DNA of 64,000 nt. Origin: Trinickia fusca. Lineage in GTDB: Bacteria; Pseudomonadota; Gammaproteobacteria; Burkholderiales; Burkholderiaceae. The first letter of the stretch is position 1, and every line of letters starts with the position of its first letter. This document shows positions 15,838 to 23,995 of the stretch, piece by piece. The notes beneath the pieces were generated by a model that was not told the DNA's origin, made no database searches, and saw only the letters and a list, made by a program, of their open reading frames with translations. Made by a program: the position numbers and the translations under genes. The stretch covers positions 777,558 to 841,557 of the forward strand of contig NZ_RBZV01000001.1 of assembly GCF_003628145.1 (NCBI RefSeq), in the 5' to 3' direction.

Positions 15838-16261
15838 GCATGAGCCACTGTCGGCAATGCAGCGCGGCGCTACACTTTAGGAATATTCACAAAGGGGCTG
15901 ATGCCTTGGACTACTGTAGTCGTCGATCTTCAATGGTCTCGCTGCCTGACTGACAGGACGTCTGTGCTTTCTTTTCCAGCCACCGTTCTGCCGGTAACAG
16001 GCAAACGGTGCGCGCCGGAACAACATCCTCCGTGCATCCCTGATTGGCGCCAATTGGGCGGGCGCCAAGCTTGCTTGCATACCTGGTGCACGGAGAAATA
16101 CGATGATGTTCGGTCTACTTATTTCCAAACTGCCGCACGTCAATGACGCGCGCGGCGCGTACGATGCGGCATTGTCGATACAGCCGCGCGCATCGCACTG
16201 TTTGGCTGCTTTCTGGCACGGCCTCAAAGTCCTCATTTCATAGGACTTTGATGAACAGCGC
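15838..16261. other. Intergenic stretch with a perfect 8-bp hairpin (16044-16068) and no convincing gene
   Basis: The stretch separates the TylF gene from the convergent GNAT gene. It holds an inverted repeat TTGGCGCC / GGCGCCAA (16044-16051 and 16061-16068, 9-base loop) that could help end transcription, although no T-run follows. Two short open frames, 15834-15953 (39 codons, ATGA-overlapping the methyltransferase stop) and 16103-16243 (46 codons, preceded by ggag), are possible but unsupported by family recognition. Confidence 0.5.
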
Positions 16262-16771
16262 TCAATCGGCAGACTGCCAAACGAACAGGGCTGTCGCGCT
16301 CCCATCAGCTTCGATTCGGTCCGTTATGCGTTGCATGCCGGCCTTGTATAAGACGTTATGCGAGGCCAAATTCTCTGGCGCTGCGGTGGCAATGATCTGT
16401 CGCAAGCTTTGCGCCTCGGCACCGTAGCGCAGCATGTTCGCCGCCGCTTCGGTGGCATAGCCATGGCCCCAATGTTCGCGGCGCAGGGCGTATTTCAATT
16501 CGGGCTCGGCCTGGCCGGATGGGTGGACCAATCCGCAGAAGCCGATCACCGTGCCGTCTGCGGCCAATTCGATGGCGGACATGCCGTAGCCGCGTTGCGT
16601 GTAGTTGCGCTCGGTCACCTCTACCCAGCGCGCGCAATCGGCTTCCGTCAGGGCAGCCCCGTCGCCTACCCAGCGCATGGCGTCTGCGTCGCCATAAACG
16701 TCAAGCAATGCGTCGAGGTCATAGGCGCTCAGGCGGCGGATTCGAAGCCGGGGGGTGTGGAACAGGTACAT
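16262..16771 (-). CDS. GNAT-family N-acetyltransferase (RimJ/RimL type)
   Basis: A 169-residue single-domain protein. It opens with L-F-H-T-P-R-L-R-I-R-R-L, the typical first strand of RimJ/RimL-like acetyltransferases. It then has W-V-G-D-G-A, an I-G-F-C-G-L strand, E-L-K-Y-A-L-R-R-E-H-W-G-H-G-Y-A-T-E-A (acetyl-CoA pyrophosphate-binding loop and helix), and N-L-A-S-H-N-V-L-Y-K-A-G-M near the C-terminus. Such enzymes acetylate amino groups of proteins, amino acids or antibiotics; the substrate cannot be told from sequence. It is transcribed alone and divergently from the HAD gene at 16977, with an AT-rich shared promoter region. Confidence 0.93.
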   Translation of the reverse strand: MYLFHTPRLRIRRLSAYDLDALLDVYGDADAMRWVGDGAALTEADCARWVEVTERNYTQRGYGMSAIELAADGTVIGFCGLVHPSGQAEPELKYALRREHWGHGYATEAAANMLRYGAEAQSLRQIIATAAPENLASHNVLYKAGMQRITDRIEADGSATALFVWQSAD

Positions 16772-16976
16772 GTCGATTATGGAAAGCGAGGTGTCTTGTG
16801 CGCCAAGAAAACTCTACGAATGCCGATTTGTTGATTCGCCATTAAACGAATAACGCTCCACTCAAGATTGGTCCGATATCGATTCTCGACGATTTCTTGC
16901 ACCGCAATTCGCTTGTCCCGATATGTATAAGTCCTATCATATAGAGAAAACATCGTAGCGGCGTTCGGGGTGAGAA

Positions 16977-18206
16977 ATGGCGCGAGACGATACGGTGGGC
17001 CCGGCGACGGGGGGAAGCCTGCGGGAACGGATGGACGAGGCTCATATCCAGCCGGGCGGCTGGTTGCTGGCCAGCGATGTGGAAGGCCCACTGTTCCTCG
17101 GAGATTTCATTGCCGAGGCGTTGTCAGCCTGCTTGAAGCCGTCCGGCGGAGTGGTGGAGGCCGTGCCGTCCTATGGCCAGATTCTTTACGGGGAAGGTTA
17201 TGCCGCCTTCAGCGCGGATACCGATGCGCTGCGGCGGCCGGAAGGGGCGAGATGCGGCAGGACGTCGCCCGAGGGTGGCTACACGCTGGCGCAGGAGGGC
17301 ACCGACACCATCTTCGCCTTGCCCCTACTGCTAGCGGCCGGAGCCGATTATTCCTATCTGGAACGGCTGGCACTGCGCTCGCCAGAGACGCCCGGCGCGG
17401 CGGAAATGGCACGGCGGCTCGACGAGATGGGCTGGCAGCGTGTGGGCATCACCACCGCGCCCCAGCAGCCGTATCGGTTGGTCGCCGAGCGTTGCGGCTG
17501 GTTAGCAGCAGGCCGGTTGTTGGGCTCTCCGTTTCCCCTGATGGAGGCTGAAGCCCTGCTGCGCCGGCTCGGCCGTTGGGACGTCGAGATTGACGGGGTG
17601 AGGGCGTATTTGCGCGATGCCTACGCGCTGATAGACCGGCACTCTGAGGTGTGGCTGGACGGTTCGACGTGGAGGCGGCATTTCTCGGAGGCCGGCAGGA
17701 AACTATTGCGGCAGCGTTTTCGGCGCTTCTATCGCGAGGAACTGGGCATTTCCTATTCGCATGGCGAGCGGGCGGGCCGTTCAGCTTCCACTGCGCTGGG
17801 TCGGGTCATCGAGGCCTGCGGCATGGTGGGCGACCGTGCCAAGGCGGCGCTGGCGCTGGGCTTGGCGCGCCGTGGGGGTGGCCTGGACAGGCTGGTGACG
17901 ATGGGCGACGGCGCCAACGATGCGCTGATGCTACGCCGCGCATGCTGGTCGATTGGCGTCAACGGGCCGGCCGCGGCGCGGGCGGCGGCTATTGGCCTGG
18001 TGACCGACGATATGCGGCATGTGCTGGTGCTGCTGCAGCTGATCGAACAAGGCGGCAACGATGTCGAGGATGTGATCGGCCGCGCGCAGGCGGAGTTGCG
18101 CGGCGCGGCGCTGGTTCATCGCGGCGGTGACGGCGTGTCGGCAAAAATCGCGGAAAAGCACCAGCTGATGAAGAGGCGCCTGCGTGGTGAGTTCGTCACC
18201 TACTGA
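16977..18206 (+). CDS. HAD-superfamily hydrolase-like protein with a D-x-E motif I (EhaR-like)
   Basis: A 409-residue protein. Motif I reads A-S-D-V-E-G-P-L (D34, E36), so the usual second catalytic aspartate is glutamate. Motif IV is V-T-M-G-D-G-A-N-D-A-L-M-L, typical of small-molecule HAD phosphatases. A large insertion between them would form the cap. The D-x-E-G-P pattern resembles the archaeal EhaR-type HAD group. The role is unknown. It overlaps the downstream EamA exporter gene by 23 bases, so the two are translationally coupled and may act on one metabolite, the HAD protein processing it and the exporter removing it (inference). Confidence 0.75.
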   Translation: MARDDTVGPATGGSLRERMDEAHIQPGGWLLASDVEGPLFLGDFIAEALSACLKPSGGVVEAVPSYGQILYGEGYAAFSADTDALRRPEGARCGRTSPEGGYTLAQEGTDTIFALPLLLAAGADYSYLERLALRSPETPGAAEMARRLDEMGWQRVGITTAPQQPYRLVAERCGWLAAGRLLGSPFPLMEAEALLRRLGRWDVEIDGVRAYLRDAYALIDRHSEVWLDGSTWRRHFSEAGRKLLRQRFRRFYREELGISYSHGERAGRSASTALGRVIEACGMVGDRAKAALALGLARRGGGLDRLVTMGDGANDALMLRRACWSIGVNGPAAARAAAIGLVTDDMRHVLVLLQLIEQGGNDVEDVIGRAQAELRGAALVHRGGDGVSAKIAEKHQLMKRRLRGEFVTY

Positions 18207-19068
18207 CCCCGACGGCGCGGCCGCCATCGGGCGATCGGGGAGGCCGGGCAGGAGCCGGCGGTGGTCGGGCGCCAGCCTGGCGTTGGTGTCGATGTGCTGC
18301 GTCCAGTTCGGCGCGGCACTGTCGGTACCGGCGATGCAGAGCGTGGGCCTGTTCCGCGGCGCTGCGCTGCGGCTGGCCTTTGCTGCGCTGATTTTGCTGT
18401 TGTGGCGGCGCCCACCGCTGGCGACGCTGCGGCGCGAGCCGGCGTTGATTCTGCTCGGCATGGCGATGGCAGGCATGCTGCTGGGTTTCTACGCGGCCTT
18501 GCGCACACTGCCCCAGGGCCTGGTCGTGGCCATCAGCCTGCTGGGGCCCCTGTTGTTGGCATGGCGGCAGGACCGCAGGGGCTGGAAGTGGCCGGTGCTG
18601 GCCCTGCTCGGCATTCTGGCACTGTCCCGGCATGGAGAGCTCTGGGTCATCGATGCGGCCGGCTTGGCCTGGGCCGCGGTGTCGGCTGGGTGCTGGGCCG
18701 CCTATATCGTCCTGCTTCGGCGCGCGGGCGAGGCCTGCCGGGGCGAGGAAGGCGTGGCGCTGGCCTTGCTGGTGGCCGCGTTGTCGGCGGCACCCTGGGC
18801 CTGGCTGGAGGGAGGCGCTTGGCCTGATTGGACGATTCTGCTGCAAGTCGCTGGCCTGTCGCTGTTGATGCCCGCGCTGCCTTATTTGCTGGAGCAGGCC
18901 GCGCTGCGCCGGATGCCATCCGCTTCGTTCGGTATGCTAATGAGCGTGGAGCCGGCCATCGCGGTCCTGGCCGGAGCCGCGCTGCTGGGCCAGACGCCGA
19001 CGTGGTCGCAACTGGCCGGAACGGCTCTTGTGATAGCGGCCAGTCTGGGTTCGCTGGCCGAATCCTAA
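18184..19068 (+). CDS. EamA/DMT-superfamily exporter (RhtA-like)
   Basis: A 294-residue inner-membrane protein with about ten hydrophobic segments in two EamA halves, for example I-L-L-G-M-A-M-A-G-M-L-L-G-F-Y-A-A-L in the first half and A-V-S-A-G-C-W-A-A-Y at the start of the second. RhtA-type members export threonine, homoserine or other amino acids. The GTG start at 18184 lies inside the end of the HAD gene; the first ~27 residues are polar and basic, so a later start is possible. The gene ends in ordinary sequence with no clear terminator. Confidence 0.88.
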   Translation: MVSSSPTDPDGAAAIGRSGRPGRSRRWSGASLALVSMCCVQFGAALSVPAMQSVGLFRGAALRLAFAALILLLWRRPPLATLRREPALILLGMAMAGMLLGFYAALRTLPQGLVVAISLLGPLLLAWRQDRRGWKWPVLALLGILALSRHGELWVIDAAGLAWAAVSAGCWAAYIVLLRRAGEACRGEEGVALALLVAALSAAPWAWLEGGAWPDWTILLQVAGLSLLMPALPYLLEQAALRRMPSASFGMLMSVEPAIAVLAGAALLGQTPTWSQLAGTALVIAASLGSLAES

Positions 19069-19605
19069 ACCGAACAAAGCCAGACTCAAATGTCCGCTCT
19101 CCGGCCAAATGGAAATGTCCGGATTTGAGGGGTTCAGACTATTTGTTCTCAGTGATTAATACACTGGAGGTAACCACCTATTTTTGGTGGGCAATACCTG
19201 TCATCACATCTAGGTCAGTCTATCTGTAAGGCCGAATAAAAATCAAGGGCCGCCAAGTGGCATGAAATTCTTTTCGATATCAAATTCATTAAAATAGCGA
19301 TTGAATCCTGATTTTCATGCTTACGCGTCCTTGATTTTTCAAAATATGCATGTAGAATCAATCGCCATAATTCGCAGTCAAAAATTCCGAGGTCGCATGC
19401 AATTTATTCAAGCTATTTGCTGTGATTTTTCAGGGCGCGTTGTGCGTCAGCGTTAGGTATGGCGCCATAAAACGCCATTCTTCGTCGGTTACGTCGCTCG
19501 GGTAGGGACGTACTTCCCACCCCCATTCTGAAGTGCGCCACATACGTGCAGAACATGCAGCGTAGGGGCGCGGCACATCAATCAATCAGCCGGAAGCGAG
19601 CGTAT
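19069..19605. other. AT-rich leader region of the biosynthetic operon, with an imperfect inverted repeat
   Basis: The region is clearly lower in GC than its surroundings and precedes the eight-gene operon on the plus strand, so it should hold its promoter. An 11-base near-perfect inverted repeat, GCGATTGAATC (19297-19307) and GAATCAATCGC (19355-19365, one mismatch), could be an operator. The right part contains the transposase remnant listed separately. No intact gene is seen. Confidence 0.45.
19430..19543 (-). pseudogene. N-terminal remnant of an IS5-family transposase
   Basis: On the minus strand an ATG at 19543 opens a 37-codon frame containing P-S-D-V-T-D-E-E-W-R-F-M-A-P-Y-L-T-L, the conserved start of IS5-group transposases, and then hits a stop at 19430. 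The rest of the element is gone. It sits directly upstream of the biosynthetic operon and marks its left edge. Confidence 0.8.
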
Positions 19606-20715
19606 ATGTTGAATATCGATCATATTGCCAAGCAGAGCCCTCCGCTTCAGTCCTGGGAATGGCCTCCTGTGGCCGTGGCGTCACAGGGAAAGCTTGATGC
19701 TGACTTTGACGCCTTCATGGCGATGTCGTCGGAGAAGCAGCGCGAATATCTGAAGCAGCTACGCAAAGACCCGAAAGAGCATTCTTTCCTGCTGCATGAA
19801 TTCCTCGGCATCGTCAGCGGCTACTTCTTCGGCTACCAGGACAGCCCGCTTTTTCTGGACGTCGACGACGACTTCGAGATCAATATTCAGAAGGCGAAGA
19901 TCGTTCTTGAGCGTGAAGCAAAGGATTACTGGCTTCAGCTGCCTGAAACGGAGGAGATCCCGGACGTCGAAACCGCCGTCCGACGCCTGCGTGAAATCGC
20001 GGCCAGCAACCCCAGCCTGTCCCATCCGCTGTTTCCGTACCTGCACAACCATGCCAGCGCCGAGGGGCTGCGAGTTTTTCTGTGGAACGAGGTCATCCGC
20101 AACGAAGTGGTCGACGACGAAGTCGCCATGCTGAGCGTCGGCATGCAAGGGCTGATGAAGGTCAGCACGGTGTCCAACCTCTGGGACGAGCTCGGCCACG
20201 GCACGCTGCGCAACCTGCACACCTACTGGCTGCGCCGCTTGCTCGACGGACTCGGAACGGTGGAAGACTTCATGCAGTACCGAACGACCAGCCGTCCCTG
20301 GTTCACCAAGATCACGACCAACATCTTCAACATCCTCCTGTCACGGCCTGGTCTGAAATTCATGAAGTACGGCTGGTTCCTGACCAACGAAGGCTGGGTC
20401 GAGCCGCACTTCCGAGACATTGTCGAGGGCATGAATCGGGTTGGTTTCGTCTCCGAGGATATCCAGGTCTACTTTACGGCCCACATCAGCATCGATCCGA
20501 TACATACCAGCGAGCTGATCGACGGCCTGCGGCTGCAAGTCCCGGCGCTCAGGCCCAAGGAGTTGGGGCAAATCGTCGCCGGCGCGCATATGGCGGTTGC
20601 GGCTGCCAAGGCCCAGTACGACTACGTGTACCAGTACATCAAGGAAATCACTGAAAAAAACACGCCCGCCCAGGCGATCAACGCCAACGATCCGCAACCT
20701 GTTGAGGAGGGTTGA
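19606..20715 (+). CDS. Heme-oxygenase-like diiron oxygenase (HDO family, Haem_oxygenas_2), first gene of the biosynthetic operon
   Basis: A 369-residue protein from the ATG at 19606 (ggaagcgag upstream); a GTG at 19546 is in frame but lies in the transposase remnant. Candidate ligands are the acidic helix around D-D-E-V, D194-E195-L-G-H198-G, and H293-I-S-I-D297-P-I-H300, matching the E/H and H-x3-D-x2-H pattern of HDO enzymes. HDO relatives carry out N-oxygenation, oxidative C-C cleavage or desaturation of amino acids and fatty acids. It lies 3 bases before the GHMP kinase gene. It is expected to act on the amino acid or peptide built by the downstream enzymes; its exact reaction is unknown. 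Confidence 0.8.
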   Translation: MLNIDHIAKQSPPLQSWEWPPVAVASQGKLDADFDAFMAMSSEKQREYLKQLRKDPKEHSFLLHEFLGIVSGYFFGYQDSPLFLDVDDDFEINIQKAKIVLEREAKDYWLQLPETEEIPDVETAVRRLREIAASNPSLSHPLFPYLHNHASAEGLRVFLWNEVIRNEVVDDEVAMLSVGMQGLMKVSTVSNLWDELGHGTLRNLHTYWLRRLLDGLGTVEDFMQYRTTSRPWFTKITTNIFNILLSRPGLKFMKYGWFLTNEGWVEPHFRDIVEGMNRVGFVSEDIQVYFTAHISIDPIHTSELIDGLRLQVPALRPKELGQIVAGAHMAVAAAKAQYDYVYQYIKEITEKNTPAQAINANDPQPVEEG

Positions 20716-20718
20716 GTC

Positions 20719-21720
20719 ATGGAGCAAGTCACGCTCATGCAGTCGGAGAGTTGGAGCCGCTACGACCAACGCGGCAGCGAAGCGCAGCGTACCCAGGCGA
20801 GGGCAGCGAGTCCGAAGGCAGGGCTGGGGGTTGGGGTTGGCGTTGCCATCGGTCACCACGGCGAAGTGTTGCAAGGTGGGATTGACCTCGACGGCAACGG
20901 TATTCGCCGCTTCCTGATCACCTTGCCGTGGCCGACCATCAAGTCACACGCCAAATTTCTCGCGCTTCGCAATAGCGAATTGATGGCGGACCCAGAGCGG
21001 AAAAGCAAATCGCTCGCGGCGGCGCGCCTCACCATGCTGCACCTGGGCATCGAGAATTACGGCGGGTTTCTCGAAGTCATGTCGGATGCCGGTGCAGGGT
21101 TGGGAATGGGTTCCTCGACCAGCGATGTCGTAGCGAGCATCCGCGCGGTGGCGAATGCGTTCGGTGAATACCTGAACCCGATGGAAGTGGCGAAGCTGGC
21201 CGTCATGTCAGAGGTCGCTTCGGACTCCATCATGTTCGAGGACCGTGCAGTGGTGTTCTGCCAGCGCGAAGGCGTCGTGCTCGAAGCCCTCGAAGGACGG
21301 CTTCCGCCGGCGTTCGTCATCGGATTCAACACCTGCCCGGAAGGTGGCGGCGTCTCCACCACGCACTTCCCGCTCCCGGACTATACGCAGAAGGAGCTCG
21401 AGGCCTTCCGGCCGTTGATCGGCGCATTGCGCGCTGCGGTCAGAACGCAGTCCGTGCAGCTGATGGGCAATGTGGCCACAGCAAGCGCGAAGATCAATCA
21501 GCGCTTCCTCAAAAAGAATCGCTTCGAGGAGCTGCTGGCCCTGGCCGATGCAAACGGCGCGTGCGGTTTGCAGGTCGCGCATAGCGGGACCGTTGCCGGC
21601 TTCCTGCTCGACCCCAGGGACAGGAACATCCCCAAGCACATCAGCGCCATCAAGCGCGGCTTGGCAGCGCTGGGCATCCATGAACTCTGGTATTTCGACT
21701 CCTCGTGGGAAACGCAATGA
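20719..21720 (+). CDS. GHMP-family amino-acid kinase, PduX-like (putative L-threonine O-kinase)
   Basis: A 333-residue protein. The N-terminus has G-H-H-G-E-V-L-Q-G, like the G-T-C-G-E-L-V-Q-G of PduX. The ATP-binding GHMP loop is G-A-G-L-G-M-G-S-S-T-S-D near residue 130, and a C-terminal G-T-V-A-G-F segment matches the third GHMP motif. PduX phosphorylates L-threonine on its side-chain oxygen. Here the phosphate would create a leaving group for the PLP enzyme encoded next, whose ATG overlaps this stop (ATGA). The same kinase/PLP-enzyme/lyase trio is proposed for 2,3-diaminobutyrate formation in friulimicin and uridyl-peptide antibiotics. Serine or homoserine remain alternative substrates. 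Confidence 0.8.
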   Translation: MEQVTLMQSESWSRYDQRGSEAQRTQARAASPKAGLGVGVGVAIGHHGEVLQGGIDLDGNGIRRFLITLPWPTIKSHAKFLALRNSELMADPERKSKSLAAARLTMLHLGIENYGGFLEVMSDAGAGLGMGSSTSDVVASIRAVANAFGEYLNPMEVAKLAVMSEVASDSIMFEDRAVVFCQREGVVLEALEGRLPPAFVIGFNTCPEGGGVSTTHFPLPDYTQKELEAFRPLIGALRAAVRTQSVQLMGNVATASAKINQRFLKKNRFEELLALADANGACGLQVAHSGTVAGFLLDPRDRNIPKHISAIKRGLAALGIHELWYFDSSWETQ

Positions 21721-22775
21721 ACAACTATCACCAGGCCATTTACCGGACGTACGAAGAGTCCGTGCTGTACCCGAAGATGTTCCAGTTGCAGGACAACCTG
21801 TATGCGGCGAGCTTTTTCCTGATGAAGCTGCTCCCGGCCAAATACATCCTGGACGCCGCGCGCCGGGAAGGACGGCTTCATCCAGGGTCCACGGTTGCCG
21901 AGACGACCTCCGGCACCTTTGGTCTTGCGCTCGCCATCCTGTGCAATCACTACGGGTACAAATGCATCCTTGTGAGCGACCCCGTGCTTGACCCGCTGCT
22001 GAAAAACCGCATCGAGAGCCTCGGCGCATCTGTCGATATCATCGAGCAGCCTGCCGCCGTGGGCGGTTACCAAAAGCCGCGGCTCGAACGCTTGATGCAG
22101 TACCTGGACCAGATCGAGGGCAGCTTCTGGCCCATGCAGTACGCGAACCGGAGCAATCCCGGCTCCTACGCTTTGCTGGCGGAGTATTTGTCCACCGTTA
22201 TCGGCAAGATCGATTGCCTGATCGGCACTGTCGGCTCGGGCGGCTCGATGTGCGGTACGAGTTCGTATCTCAGGGAAGTCAACCCGTCGATGCATGTGAT
22301 CGGGATCGATACCGTCAGAAGCGTCCTGTTCGGACAGCCGGACGGCAAGCGCCTGGTGCGGGGCCTCGGGAACAGCATCATGCCGGAAATTCTCGACCAT
22401 ACCGTGTTCGACGAGGTGCACTGGCTGACTGCTGCCGAGACGTTCTACGCGACGCGTGAGATCCACAACCGCCACGGACTGTTTGTCGGCGCAACCAGCG
22501 GTGCCGCATACCAGGTGGCCAAGCACTGGGCAGCCGCCCATCCCGACAAGACGACGGTATTCATTTGCCCGGATGAAGGCTACCGATACCTCGATAACGT
22601 CTTCGACGACCCCTGGCTGAGCAAGATGGGCATCGAGCTTCGCGCGTGTCCGGAAGCGCCCCGGGTGGTCGAGTCGCCACGCGTGGATATGCCGCAATGG
22701 TCGATGATGCATTGGAATCGCCGCACGCTTCAGGAGGTGCTTGACGCGGAATCGAGCCGGGAGCTCACGACATGA
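21717..22775 (+). CDS. PLP-dependent fold-type II enzyme, cysteine-synthase-like (putative beta-replacement enzyme)
   Basis: A 352-residue protein whose ATG overlaps the kinase stop. K37 (F-L-M-K-L-L) aligns with the Schiff-base lysine when counted from the conserved helix. T-T-S-G-T-F-G corresponds to the substrate loop T-S-G-N-T-G, and G-T-V-G-S-G-G-S-M to the phosphate cup G-T-G-T-G-G-T. The usual N-P-T-G-S before the lysine is replaced by A-A-S-F-F-L-M, so substrate specificity has probably changed. In context it would replace the phosphate of O-phosphothreonine with an amine donor, probably aspartate, giving the adduct split by the lyase encoded two genes on. It overlaps the next gene by 4 bases. 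Confidence 0.82.
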   Translation: MNNYHQAIYRTYEESVLYPKMFQLQDNLYAASFFLMKLLPAKYILDAARREGRLHPGSTVAETTSGTFGLALAILCNHYGYKCILVSDPVLDPLLKNRIESLGASVDIIEQPAAVGGYQKPRLERLMQYLDQIEGSFWPMQYANRSNPGSYALLAEYLSTVIGKIDCLIGTVGSGGSMCGTSSYLREVNPSMHVIGIDTVRSVLFGQPDGKRLVRGLGNSIMPEILDHTVFDEVHWLTAAETFYATREIHNRHGLFVGATSGAAYQVAKHWAAAHPDKTTVFICPDEGYRYLDNVFDDPWLSKMGIELRACPEAPRVVESPRVDMPQWSMMHWNRRTLQEVLDAESSRELTT

Positions 22776-23995
22776 GCACACCGCTTTTCGTTTTCATCGA
22801 AAGCAACACCAGTGGGACCGGCGTCTATTTCGTGGAGGAGGCAAAGCGTCAAGGGCTGCGCCCTGTCGTTCTGACTTCCAACCTCAAGACCTATCAGGGG
22901 CGGTTTGCGGAAGATGTCGCCCTCCATGAGGTGGACACCGCCGATGTGGACGCGATTCTTGACTGGATTCGCCGGTTCGGCGACGGCCAGATCAACGGAG
23001 TCTATTCCTCCTCGGATTATTTCGTGGGCACGGCGGCGCTGGTGGCCGAACGCCTCGGCTTGCCGGGGCCCAGCTCCCTCGCCATACGCGAATGCCGGGA
23101 AAAACTGACCCAGCGCAACCGACTGTCGGACGCGGGCCTGCTGATGCCCACCTCGATTCTGGTGACGGACAAGCAGCAGATCGCGACGGCATATGAAAAG
23201 GCCGGCCCTCGTGTGGTCATCAAGCCTCAGACCGGATCGGGCAGCTTTGGGGTGCGCTATGCGGATTCCCTGGACGATGCCCATGAGTGGGCTGCCAAGC
23301 TGCTCGAGATCGGAACCAACGAACGAGGACAGCCTTTCGGGGGCGTACTGATCGAGTCGTACTTGTCCGGAAGCGAATACTCGGTGGAGGTGTTCGACTC
23401 AGAGGCCGTCGTCGTCACCGAAAAGCACCTGAGCGAGATGCCCTTCTTCATTGAAGTAGGCCACGATATGCCGGCTGCGGTCACCGAGAGCACCGAAACC
23501 GCATTGATGGCTTGCGCACAGGCTGCCGTCAAGGCTTTGAACCTGGGTTGGGGCCCCGTCCATGTCGAACTGCGGAATACGGCCGACGGGCCCGTGATTA
23601 TCGAAGTCAATCCGCGCCTCGCGGGAGGTTTCATCCCTACGCTGGTCAAGCTGTGCACGGGTGTCGACCTCATTGCCGCCACGGTCGCAAAGGCGGCTGG
23701 CACCCCTATCGAAGCCAGGAAGACCTTGTCCCGTCATGCAGGTATCCGCTTCTTCAGGGTCGAGCGTGCCGGACGCCTGACGGACGTCGAGAACTGGATT
23801 CACGTCGAAGAGGATGGGGCGTTGGTGGAGGCCAAGCTCTACGCCAGGATTGGCGATGAGCGCCAAGTTCACCACGATTTTCGCGATCGAATCGGCCATG
23901 TCATCGCCAGTGGCGAAGACCGCGCGCGCATCGTGGAGCGGCTCGACCAGGCGATGAATCGCCCTCGATTCAAATGGGTGTCTGCTCATGAGTGA
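22772..23995 (+). CDS. ATP-grasp ligase 1 (amino-acid/peptide ligase type)
   Basis: A 407-residue ATP-grasp enzyme of the carboxylate-amine ligase group. The N-terminal domain has a Rossmann-like start and an S-S-S-D-Y-F segment. The ATP-grasp core shows V-V-I-K-P-Q-T-G-S-G-S-F-G-V, then a glycine-rich V-L-I-E-S-Y-L-S-G-S-E-Y-S-V-E-V segment, and V-I-I-E-V-N-P-R-L-A-G-G, the metal-binding acidic/N residues. Such ligases activate an amino-acid carboxylate as an acyl phosphate and couple it to an amine. It lies between the PLP enzyme and the lyase and overlaps both (ATGA and 8 bases). It probably forms one amide bond of the product. A role in activating the amine donor is the alternative. Confidence 0.85.
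   Translation: MSTPLFVFIESNTSGTGVYFVEEAKRQGLRPVVLTSNLKTYQGRFAEDVALHEVDTADVDAILDWIRRFGDGQINGVYSSSDYFVGTAALVAERLGLPGPSSLAIRECREKLTQRNRLSDAGLLMPTSILVTDKQQIATAYEKAGPRVVIKPQTGSGSFGVRYADSLDDAHEWAAKLLEIGTNERGQPFGGVLIESYLSGSEYSVEVFDSEAVVVTEKHLSEMPFFIEVGHDMPAAVTESTETALMACAQAAVKALNLGWGPVHVELRNTADGPVIIEVNPRLAGGFIPTLVKLCTGVDLIAATVAKAAGTPIEARKTLSRHAGIRFFRVERAGRLTDVENWIHVEEDGALVEAKLYARIGDERQVHHDFRDRIGHVIASGEDRARIVERLDQAMNRPRFKWVSAHE

Noticed and set aside
15834-15953. 39-codon frame overlapping the TylF stop (ATGA), with a C-x-x-C start
   Set aside because: It is short, unlike any family I know, and codon use is not convincing. It is kept only as a possibility.
16103-16243. 46-codon frame with ggag before its ATG, considered as a small protein or precursor peptide
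   Set aside because: There is no leader/core pattern or neighbouring modification gene; the GNAT gene is convergent and unrelated.
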